The translations under genes were made by a program, and so were the position numbers. Positions 46,571-58,200 of a DNA stretch of 64,000 nt are shown here, one piece after another (the first letter of the stretch is position 1; every line of letters starts with the position of its first letter). The notes beneath the pieces are model-generated. The model saw only the letters and a program-made list of their open reading frames with translations. It ran no database searches and was not told the origin of the DNA. Source of the DNA: Paracoccaceae bacterium (lineage in GTDB: Bacteria; Pseudomonadota; Alphaproteobacteria; Rhodobacterales; Rhodobacteraceae); the NCBI GenBank assembly GCA_028150825.1, contig JAOGIM010000002.1, positions 57,581 through 121,580 on the forward strand. The letters are read 5' to 3'.

Positions 46571-48656
46571 TTGAACTTGATCCTTTTAAGGCAATGTTAT
46601 CATAATAATCTTGCCGTGGCGTTAATGGGCGCCGAGGAATTAGACAATGCTTTGTCTAGTTGTTCGAAAGCTTTGCAACTGGACCCAGATTTGTCCGACG
46701 CATTTTATAATCAGGGATGAATTTACTTTAAAAAGGCCAAATTTCCAGTTTCTGTTGGATGCTATGAGCGTGCGATCAAACTTGATCCAAATAAGTTTTC
46801 TTATCGCTATAACTTGGTTCTCGCGTTGGGCCGTATTGGTGAAGTCGACCGTGCAAGTGCATCTTATAATTGTGCCCTTAAATTGCTGCCAACGTCCTCT
46901 GACGCACGAAATAATCTGGGAAATTTGTTGGTCGAATCTAAGAGGTTTGACGAGGCCGTTACTTGCTTTGAATTAGCGATCAAATTAGTTCCCCATTCGC
47001 GACGACTAATTAATAATTTAGCCATTGCCTTTAAGAATAATTTGAACACATCTGATGCCATTAAAAATTTTGTAAAAGCTTTGGTATAAAAACCAGATTA
47101 TGAAGAGGCTTTGACCAATTTGGGATGAGTACTATGTGGGAGAACTTTTAGGGAAGATATACCTGTGTTGCGTGACCGTCCCTACAATTTAGTCAACGAC
47201 GAGGTTCATGCAAATTTTATGGAGATTTCGCCGGCGTTGATAAGTGTTCTGAAAATGTACCCAGTTTATAAAGAGTCAGTGCATTGCTTTAATAATAATG
47301 GGCTAAAAACAGATCATTTAAAATTTACCCAAGGCGGTTGAGCATACGGTTGCTATTAAGGATGATGGAAATAGCACCAATATCCGATTTGTGTTTGGAA
47401 GAAGTTTTGTGTGCCTGCAGGTCGACGTATTTAGAGAATGTTGATTACTTCAAATCATATCTAGATGTGGTCCCATTTTTTAAGGCTTTACCGGCTCAAT
47501 GCCACATAAATGAATACATTTATTCTGATTGCGATAGTGATCAAGTTTCTCTATGCAATCTCATGGATACAGTTAAAAATAAACTGATATCCGGAGAGCA
47601 ACCTAACATAGTCGATGTGATATGCGTGGCGTACTTTCGACCATTATCTAAAGTAGAATGGCGTAATGAACTCATAATATCAAATAAATTTAAGGATTTT
47701 GCTAAAACACATCTCATTGACTCTAATACCGAAAATGTGTTTCGGCAGATATCCCATCACCGGGTGCGATCTCTAATCAGGTTTCCGTGAAAGTTAAAGA
47801 ACAAAATGAAATAAATCCATACCCAAGGTGGATCTTTATTAGACAAGAATTGGTGCAAAAAACTGTTAGCCATTTTGTGTTGGATTCAGAACTTTCTGTA
47901 TCAAAGAATAAAAATTTTGAGAGAGCCAAGGCGCCGGAGATATAAATTGCTGGTTGTGGTATTGGACAACAGGCTATCTGCACTGCGTCAAGGTTGAAAA
48001 ATAGTAATGTTTTAGCTGTGGACATTAGTAAAGCTAGTTTGGCTTACGCTAAGCGGAAGACTAGTGAGTTGAATGTAAATAATATTGTATACTTACAGGC
48101 TGATAATTTAGATTTATTGCTGTTAAATAAGAAATTTTATATTATCAAAAGCAGTGGGGTCCTTCATCATATGGGAGATCCGTTGCAGGGTTGGAGGGTT
48201 TTAGTTGACTGGTTGAAAGCAGAAGGTTTGTTGAAAATTGGCCTGTATAGCGAATTGGCGAGGCAAAAAATTTCTGATCTAAGAGCGTTAATTAAGGAAT
48301 TGAAGGTTGATAATACTTCGATTGGAATGAAAAAGTTTCGAAATGAACTGCTTCTTTCTGACGGTCGTAGCTATAAGTTTATTACTGAGGCCTATGATTT
48401 TTACTCTATGAGCTCGCTTCGTGATTTACTTTTTCACGTTCAAGGACTGCATTTCACGATCCTGCGGATTATAGAATGTCTAAATCGGTTAGGCTTAAGA
48501 TTCTGTAGATTTGAGGATTCCGTGATAGTTTCTTCATTTAAGTCGTAAAATATAGTATCAATTCTGATATTTTTGATTTACACTTATCGTCTAAGTTTGA
48601 AAAAGATAACCTAGAAACTTTTGTTGGAATGTACCAGTTTTGGTGTCAAAAACGCT
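46571..48656 (+). pseudogene. Decayed TPR-SAM methyltransferase gene
   Basis: Pieces of one ancestral protein in collinear order. TPR units (HNNLAVALMGAEELDNALSSCSKALQLDPDLSDAFYNQG, stop, IYFKKAKFPVSVGCYERAIKLDPNK...). The linker typical of this family in another phase (LLRMMEIAPISDLCLEEVLCACR..., LPAQCHINEYIY). NPYPRW, then a stop before IAGCGIGQQA, the SAM-binding glycine loop. SSGVLHHMGDP motif to 48548. Finally, out of phase again, the C-terminal FVGMYQFWCQKR ending about 48656. At least three in-frame stops and several frame changes make it nonfunctional. It is a relative of the TPR-SGNH neighbour with a methyltransferase in place of the hydrolase. Confidence 0.85.
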
Positions 48657-48938
48657 AATTGCAGGGTGTTTTGACGATTGTATATGTCAATCGTGATTGC
48701 ATTGAAGATCAACTGTTTTAAGAGTGATGAGCGATTTAAGCTGAATTTTTTTTTGGCCTTTAATTGCAAGTGTTTGTGTCGTTATATATACCATAGAGTA
48801 TTTTGTAGACGGATGTTGCGTGAGTTTCAAATTGGGTATTGGTTGGAAATATTTCAATTACTATTCAAATCTATTAACAAAAAAGTTTTCAACTGACCCA
48901 GAAAGAAAATAAGATCAGGATAGGACAGGATTATTATA
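48657..48938. other. Intergenic region before the small DUF6447-like gene
   Basis: About 280 bp, AT-rich; no believable gene. AGGACAGGA at 48922-48930 lies 8 bases before TTG 48939 and acts as ribosome binding site for the next gene. Confidence 0.45.
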
Positions 48939-49160
48939 TTGACAAAAGAAGTTAAAGATGCCGAGCCAACAGTCACGATAGATAGCAAAAAATACTCCCT
49001 ATTGAACGCTAGTGACGAGACTAAAGCGCTTATATCGCAAATTCAGTTTATGGAGCAAAAACTGCGTACTTTGCAAAGAGAAGTGTCAATATTTCAGTCC
49101 AGTAGATCTGCCGCTATAAAGCAGCTTTCGGTTACGTTAAATGAAATAAACGAAGTTTAA
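48939..49160 (+). CDS. DUF6447-like small protein, 73 aa
   Basis: Short acidic-to-helical protein starting at TTG 48939 (MTKEVKDAEPTVTIDSKKYSL). A beta-strand-like N-terminus VTIDSKKYSLLNASDETKALI is followed by a coiled-coil helix (QIQFMEQKLRTLQREVSIFQSSRSAAIKQL). I recognise the pattern as DUF6447, small proteins found beside T1SS adhesin and TPR genes; function unknown. It lies 40 bp before the giant gene and likely shares its transcript, which suggests a cytoplasmic helper of that protein. Confidence 0.75.
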   Translation: MTKEVKDAEPTVTIDSKKYSLLNASDETKALISQIQFMEQKLRTLQREVSIFQSSRSAAIKQLSVTLNEINEV

Positions 49161-49200
49161 TACTGATTTTAATACAGTTGACTTGTGAAGAGATAGTTCG

Positions 49201-52200
49201 ATGAAAGACTTACCAAAACTTAGATTAAATCAGTTTCAAGTGGACTATAAGGAACTCCTAGAGAGAGAAATTATAATAGCGAAACGGCGATCGAAAATAC
49301 CTTTTGTTTTTGCTCCCCTTGCGCTGCTTTTAGGTGCTTGTGGCGGAGGCGGGAACACGCCAGTTAATGACGGCAATGGCGAAAATGATTATAACAACGG
49401 CGATGCTGATGGAGGTACTGGCGGTCAGACTGGTGTAGATACCGGCGGTGAGACTGATGGTGAGGCTGGTGGACATACTGGCGGTGAGACTGGTGGAGAG
49501 ACTGGTGGAGATACCGGCGGTGAGACTGGTGGAGATACCGGCGGTGAGACTGGTGGAGATACCGGCGGAGAGAATGGTGGAGATACCGGTGGAGATACCG
49601 GTGGTGAGACTGGTGGAGATGCCGGGGGGAATAACGATAATGATCCGAATTCAGAGAATGAGCAATTGTCTTCTGGAGTGGTTTTTGACGGCTATATTTC
49701 CGGTATTGAAGTTTTTCGTGATCTAAATGGTAATTTAATTAGGGATATTGATGAGGCTTACGTTTTAACCGACCAATTTGGTAACTTTACTGACCTGTTA
49801 GGATTGTCGACTGAATATATCGTGGCTAGAGATCGGGACGGGTCTGCTATTGATATAACTAGTGGATTAAGCTTTTCAGGGTTGTTTATCGCTCCACCAA
49901 ACTATGAAATAGTAAACCCTATTTCTACCATTGTTTCCTTAATAATAATAGAAAAAGGCGTGTCTGTTACGGTCGCTGAAGGATTGGTAAAAAGTGCATT
50001 TGGAATTGCACCTGAAATAGCCATGTCGAGTTTCGATCCATTGTCTATCTTAACTGATAGTTCGCAAACAGATCAGGTTCTATTAGAGCAATCTAACGAT
50101 TATCAGGTAGCTGCCTTACAAGTTGCTAATACGCTTTTTGCTGCGGGTGGAGCCCCTGAAAACTTTGATATTTCAAGCTATACATCAACTGCAAAAAAAA
50201 TTGCTGACATTATTGTTGGTCACTGGGGCTATTCAATTGACCTTTCAGATGAAAAAACACTGTCGGAAATATTAGTTGACGCTTCGGAAAGTTTAGTTTC
50301 ACAACTTGCTGCAGCGAACAGTGAAAATTCCTATAGCGCAGTATTAGCAAACCAAATACTCATGGTGCAATCTTTTGCCCAACAGGCAGCTGGCGGCCCT
50401 ACTGTCAGTGTTTCCTACGAAGGCGAAATTCGGCTCGGTGAGGCCATAGAAGTTTACTTTTCTTTTTCAGAAGCAGTGTTTGGGTTTGCTCTTACTGATG
50501 TGAACGCTCAAGGAGGTGGATTAAGCAATTTGAAGTTGCTTGAGACGAAAGCAGATGGAAGTGTTGTATATTCAGCGACATTTGTGCCAGATTTGGTTGG
50601 CCCTTTAAAAATTGCAATAAGTAATAATTTTGAAGATATAGACGGTAACAAAGGCGAGGAATTTACTTACAGTGTAAACGTTGGTTTTCCGTCCGTAGTA
50701 ATTGCGGCCGGTGGTGGTGGAGGCGGTGGTGTAGTACCAGATCCAACCTCAAGTGGTAAAGTAGCGGATGGGTATATTTCTGGCGCAAGAGTTTTTAGAG
50801 ATGAAGATGGCGATGGTGCTTTTGATGTTGGCGAGCCAAGTGGCACATCTGCTGCGGATGGGTCTTTTTCCCTTTCTGGGAAAGATATGGATGGTGATGG
50901 AGAGCCGGATGCTGCAATCGTGGCCGACAATGCTAGCGGTACGGCTGTCGATACTTCAACTGGTCTAGCTTTTAATGCTGTTCTGTCTGCTCCCGCTGGC
51001 TCAACAATAATTAACCCCATTACCACTATAATAAACGAGATAGTTAAATCTGATTCTTCAGCTGCAGATTTGTCCACAAAAATTGCTAACGCATCTAATG
51101 ATTTGAAGGCTGCATTTGGCCTTACAAAAGCGAATTTGGGTGAAGAGATAGACTTCACAAATTATGATCCAATCGAAAAGCTTAGTTCAGATGGAACAGA
51201 CGTTGCCGCTAAAGCAACTCAAGGCGTTGCTGCCTGGGTGGCCAACGTTGTCGTGTCTGCGTCGAATGATATTGGTGGCGATCAAGCCGCTTTAGAGGCT
51301 AACTCCAAAAATGTTCTAGCTAGTGTCAAAAATTTCGTAAAAACTAAGGCCGATGCGGGTGGAGCTCCTATTAATCTGTCAGCTACGAGTGATGTCGCTG
51401 CCGCAGTGGCGGATGCTGGTCTGACGAGCTCTAGTAATTTTGTCTCCGCAATCGCAGAACAATACACCAACTGGGATGTGACAGACACAAGTACCCTCAA
51501 AACAATTGATGAGTTGGTGTCTGCCCAAATAGCTACTCAGTCAGAACTTTCTGATGGTCTGTTGACCACTGCAGAGTCCAACGATGGAGCTCAGTTAATT
51601 GTACAATTTTCTGAAGCGATCTCAGAAACTATTACGGTTTCCATCCTTGGGCAGGGCTCCTTAAGTATTCCTTTAACTTTCAACAACTCGAAAGTCTCAT
51701 CGATTTCATTGACGTCTACGCAGCTTAATGTGCTCGGGAGCGGTGAATTTACAGCGACGGCGACGTCGTCGGGTGGCCTTACGTTTAGCAAAACAGTTTA
51801 TTTTCATTCGGATATAACCCCTGTTATTGCGTTTGACGCGGCATCGTCTGGTAACTTGTTGGGAGGTATATCAGTTTCAGATATAGACGGAACAGTGCCT
51901 ATTTCCGGTAGTGTAAAGATCACTTTGCCTGGCGGCACAAACCTGCCAGATAGTGATGAAAATGGATCTGCAGATACATTGAACGACCTTGTTAATGGTC
52001 GTATTCTGACATTACAGATCGTAAATGACGCAGGTACAGTCTTCTACACCAAAAGTGTGACGGTTAGTTCTTCTAATGCAAATTCGGATGGTGGCTATGA
52101 TTGGTCAACCAATATATCTGAAGCTAATTTACCTGAGTCTGCTGCTTTACCGGATGGTTCATACAAGATTAAGGCTCTATTTTCAGATCTTTATGGTGCA

Positions 52201-55200
52201 AAATCTGCGGCCACCTACTCCAGTCAATTCGTTCTTGATAGAAAAATTCCATCGCTGGATGGCGCGATTGTCAGTAATGCTACTGGCGATTCTATCAATA
52301 TTTCAGATGGCAATGTTATATTCACAGTTGAATTGGATGAGGCCGCATCAATAGTTGATGGTAATTCTGATGGAAATCCAGATAATATTTCGTTAACCAT
52401 AGCTGGATCAGCTGTCAATTTTTCAACATTTGCTTCTACTTCTGTATCAAGTGATGGGAAGACATTTTCATTTCTAGTGACGCCTTCCTCTGGAACATCA
52501 GGGGACATAGTTTTATCCGTAGCGGCGGGCGCATTTAGAGACGCCGGTGGTAATACAAATACTTCGACTGGTAGCTCAACCGTCGCTTGTGATTTCGTAG
52601 CGCCGACATCAGCGGTTTCGCTTGAATCAACTGATGGATCTGTGGGAAGTACGCTGGATTTGAATGAAAATGGCTTGAAAGCTGTCTTCACCTTCAGTGA
52701 AGCAATTGATCCGGCCACATTCTCTTTGGCTGATGATGTCACTGTTGTTGGTGGCACCTTAGGAAATTATACAACTTCTGATAATCAAGTTTTTAAATCC
52801 GACGTTACGCTATCGCCAAATTATAGTGGTATATTCTCAGTAGATTTATCCGCTGATAGTTATACTGATTTGGCTGGTAATGTAGGAGCTGGAGATAATC
52901 TTGATGTATCTTATACAGTAGATACGACACAAATAACACCTTTTAGTGTTGGTTTAGTCTCAGGAAGTGCCGAGTATAATTTAGGTGATAAGATTCAATT
53001 TACTGTAGTTTTTACAAATACAGTACTTGTTACGGGATCACCAATATTTGAATTTTCAGTTGGTTCCTCTGCTGAAAAGCTTCCTGGCACTAAAGTTGCT
53101 GATGACTCTGGTGTGTCGGGAAATAACACAAACAAACTTATTTTTGAATACACTGTAACTAATAGTGAGAGTGGCACCGGTATTTTACCGGTGAACGATC
53201 TTACTCTCAATGGCGGTACGATCAAAGGAGCAAATGGTGTTGATGTAGCTACATCCATTTCAAGTATTATCCCCAACACTTTTGGCAGTACGGTCGTGGA
53301 TGGAAGCCTTTCCGGTGACGGTGTCGATGGATATTTAGATGGATCAATCGTTTATGCTGATAATGATGGTAATAACGAATTATCGGCGGGGGATGCTGTT
53401 GCGCAAACAGATCCAACCGGTGGTTTTGAGATATACGGGGCAAGTGGTAATTTAACGCTGGAAGGTGGTGTGGATATATCCACCGGCAACACGTTCGATG
53501 TACAATACCAAGCACCCTTTTTTAGAGATGAAAGTGGCAGTCCTAGTGGCCTTGACTCGAGTGACACGTTATTCTCAGTCATAAACCCTATCACCACGAT
53601 TCTTGTTAAAAAATTCACCACTTCGGGTTTTGAGGCTAACGTGAGGTCGTCGGTCTTCTCTTTAGATCCTGGAAGTAGCGTTGATTTCGCAAGTTATAAC
53701 CCTTATTCGTCAATTGCAGAAATTTCAGGTAGTGATGATTCAACATCATTGAAAGCGAAAATAGCTGTTGGATTAGAGTATCAAAAAGCGGCTGCATCTG
53801 TTGCTCTATTTGTTGACGTCATGTCAAGTTCAGCCAGGCAAGCAGAGCTACTAGCCGATGCCAGTTCGACTTATACTTCTCAAAAATTAAGTAGTGATCT
53901 TTTTACTCTCATTGCAAACTTTCACGACTGGGACAATCATAAACTATCGACCTTTGGCGCTTCTATTTCGAGTGATAAGATTTACACGGGGGGTGCAGTT
54001 GGTGCTGATGTCGCCTCTGACACAGGAGCCATTTCTTCAAAACTGGCTACTCTTCTAGGCAATGCAACCGGCAATTTGGGTGCTGCAATTGACAGCATAG
54101 GCAGCAAAAAAAATGAAATTCTTGATGTAATAGCAGAGGGTATCCTCGCCATAAATCTGGCATCAACCGATTATGCTGTAGCTGATGCAGCGGCGACTGA
54201 TCAGCGACTTCAGTCGATTTCCGAAGAAGGAATAAATGCACTTTCTGAAATAGTACAGGTCCAACAGGTTGCGCAGGTGGATTTGGTGGATCGGTTAGAG
54301 GACTACTTATCAGGTGTAGACGCCGGAGCAGACATAACTGCCGGGTATATTATAGGTGCTGATGAGGCTCAAAGTGTCTATACGAAAGCGCCAATCGGTA
54401 CGGTCGTTCCAATTCGATATTCAATTAAGAATTCTTCTTCAGATATTACAAAATTTGAAGGAAATGCGGACGGTAGTGCCAATTCAATTTCCTTCATTAT
54501 TACGCGTTCTGGTAGCATTAAAACAACTTCTTCTATCGATTACACGGTGTCTGGCGATGTGACTTCAGATGACTTTTCTGATGGTTTGTTACCAAATGGG
54601 TCTGTATTTTTTGACGTTAACGAGCGATCAAAAACACTTACTTTCGAACTAAATAATGACACACTTAGAGAACGGATAGAAACACTAGTATTGAAAATAT
54701 CTGATCCTCTTGAATTATCACAATTTGATATTGACACTGCCTACGCTCGTGTGACGGACGATGACCCATCTACTCCAGAAATTGATAATCCGCGGTCTAG
54801 CTATCATGTCTCAGAAGGAAATACTGCCAAACTTGATAACATATCATTGGAATATTTCGATTTAACTAAGACTTTTGATATATCTTGGGTTGCGTCTGGC
54901 GGTACTGTAAAGGTTGGTGATCAGGCTGCATCTGCATCAGGAACTCTATCCGATCAAAGTTATTTTGATATTCAGGCAAATGTACTGCGAAATATAAAGT
55001 TTTTAGCCAAGGATTATGGAGATTCAGAGAGTTCCACGTCTGGTAGCGTTATTTTTACTATAACCGCTGATCCAAGTGGTAGAAATGTGTCCTCAGATTT
55101 TGAGGTTTCTTTTAATATTCACAGGCTTCCAACAATAGCTGTTTCTGATGGTTCTACCATCTCAGCGATCGCAGGAGTGCCGGTTGCTCTTCCAGTAATT

Positions 55201-58200
55201 ACAGTGTCAGATTGGGATTCTGACTATCTTTCGGTAAATTTCGCGCCTTCGCAAAAAGGGACAATTTCGGTCAACTCTAGTGCTGTTTATTCTTTAATTG
55301 AAAATGTTGGTGGTACTTTTACGGTTAGTGGAGAAAAAGATCAGCTAACAGATGCTCTCGCTAATCTCATTTTCACTGCAGTCTCTAATGATGGCGATAG
55401 TAACACAACTATTCAGGTCACGGTCGACGATGCGGATCCACTACACACTGTCAAGAGTGCAGCAAGTCAAATTTCTCTTAACGTTGGTGAAGCTACTCCA
55501 ACATTAAGCCAGTCGTTCAGGCCTAGTCTAAAAATAAATGAGTGGGTAAACCTTTCAGGTGTGGAATTTTTAGATACGGATAGTTCACAGCTATCGATAA
55601 CAATTTCAAAAACAACTGGTAATAGTTCTAACACAGAACTTCGTCATGACTCTGGTGACGCTCAGTCTCAGCTTGTGTCTGGCTTACTTTCCAGGTCGGA
55701 GCTGGAAAAATGGCTAGAAAATGTTCAGATTAAATTGGCTAATAATATTACCGGTTCTTTATCACTTTCAATTTCTGATGCAAACAACACATCTTCACTA
55801 GAGTTGGATTATGTTCCAGTTCAAAATGCTGTTCCCAATAAGGGGGGGGATTTGGTAGCTCTAGCAATTGTGGAAGATAGTGATTGGACTGTTGTAAACA
55901 TTAGTGGGATCACACTGAGTGATAAGGATGGAAGTACTCCGCCGAACCAAATTCAAATTTTGTCTTATAATGGTGCAGAATTACAGACTGCTGAAGGTAG
56001 CGGCGTACTTGATGAATTCGGCCAGCCCATTGGTATATCTGTTTCTTCTGCTGGAGAATTATTCCTCAGGGCTAGGCCTGAAAAAAATTCTAATGATGAT
56101 ATCAAGATCCAATATGTGGTTGTTGATCCAGACCAACCGCAGTTCACTTCGGCTATTTCAGAAATATCCATAGGTTTGTCTGCCTTATCAGATGCGCCCC
56201 AGATCAATATTACCTCGTTACCAACATTATATTACGAAGGTGCGCGACCAACTTCAATTTTTCAGAATATCTCAGTAAGCGATGTTGATTCTGACATAGT
56301 AAACAAAATCGAAATTTCAGTACCAAACCTAGACAGTTCAGAAAGCCTTATAACCCCAAGTAAGTTTATGGGCATGACTGGAGTTTCTTCCGGTGGAAAT
56401 ATTGAATATACAGGCGAGATAGCAACTCAAAATATTGCAGCCTTGCTAAAAAATATTAAGATTTCCTCATCTTCAGATAATTTAGTAGGAAAAAGTAAAC
56501 TCGTAACACTTAAAATTACTGACACCGGTCTTTCTTCTGGTGGTAATTCTAATGAAGCGGTGGTCACTAAATTAGTTCAGTTTATCGATGAAAACGATGC
56601 GCCCAAAATTAATTTTTCTGGAGAGACTTCAGACCGAACTTTCAAGGAAGGAGGTAGCGCTTTTGGATTAGGTGCTATCATCAATATTGTTGATCCTGAA
56701 AGTGATGCCATATCATTTTTTAAAATTACTATCAATAATGGATATCGTGCTGGTAAAGATGTCCTAGAATATTCTGGTAACATTGCAAGTACCATAGCCG
56801 AAATAAATTTTAGTCAGGCTGAGGGAGAATTGAGCATTACGTCGGTCGACGCTGGTGGTTTAAATTCTTCCCAGATTGCTGATATTCTTTCAAAAGTAAA
56901 TTACTCGAATAATGACGATGCATTGAGGGACGGCTCAAAATCGGTCTTTATTTCTGCTTCAGATATTAAAGGTTTTGCGGCAATTTCAGAACAGATTGAA
57001 ATTTTGGTTTCTGGTGTAAATGACCCGCCAAATCTAATTGGGCCAAACAATGCAAATGTCCAATTTATCAAAGGTCTGGGGCCTGTCAAAATTGCCCCTA
57101 GTTTAAAGGTAGAAGATGTTGATAATTTTTCATTTGCGGAAATTACTGCACAGCTGACTGGCGATCTTTTATCGGGATCGTTGCTAAATCTTTCAAAAGC
57201 AGGCAAAAACATAGCTGACGCATTGGCATTAGATATATCTGGAGATGGGTCCACATCACTTTCCATCTCTACACGGGATACTGCTACTATTGGTATTGAT
57301 AACAGAGCGTTAAACAGTTTGTTGTCGGAAATTATTTATAATTACTCAGATGATCTAACTAACAATGTACTGAAACAATCAATAGATTTAAAAGTACGCG
57401 ATTTTAGTGGGGAAGACACATCTTTATCCAATACAATTAACGTAGGAGTATCCTTACTACAAAGCCCACCTATTTTAATTGTTGACGCTGGTGCTGCTCC
57501 AGAAGGAGGAGATGCAGCTGTTTCCAATCCAACTTTATTTGGGGCAGATACATTTGATGCTCAGAATTTATATGTAGATCTTTCCAGTAATGTTGTCAGA
57601 ACTGACGGGGAAAGAGTATCCTCTTTTTCAGTTAAGGGATTGGCCGGCAATACGACTGTTAAAAATCTTAAAACTAACTCCGGCAACGTTGTTGATATCA
57701 ACTTGGCACAATTAGAGGCTAAAAGTTCAGTCAAAATAATTGGAACAAGTGGTGCAAATATAATTGATGGATCTCGCGGTCAAGATCTTATAGATGGCGG
57801 TTCAGGTCAAGATACGCTCAGAGGTGGTCTTGGTGATGATATTATCAATTTGGATAAAACAGACGCGCTAGTAGATGGAGGCCAAGGAAACGACACACTG
57901 ATACTTTCTTCAGATGTGACAAATTTGGTTTTTGACTTAAGTGCAACTGATCACGGACTATCTCCGATAGTAGTTTCGGGTTTTGAAAATATCGACGGTC
58001 GTCTGGCAACAGGTAATTTGCAGTTAGATGGTAGCGAGGCTGCCAACTTCTTAGGTGGTGGCTCTGGAGCTGATACTTTACGAGGTCGCTCTGGTAATGA
58101 TGAACTTTTTGGAAGTGCTGGCGATGATATTTTGTCAGGCGGTGATGGTGATGATAAGTTAACTGGTGGTACCGGAAATGATAGTATCTCTGGTGGTTCC

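Noticed and set aside
48678..48896. 72-aa frame before the DUF6447-like gene
   Set aside because: Cys/Phe-rich translation of AT-rich DNA after the pseudogene; no ribosome binding site or family match.
49405..49620. CRISPR-like array
   Set aside because: Units are 12/24 bp, contiguous without unique spacers and in frame within a coding sequence; a minisatellite, not CRISPR.
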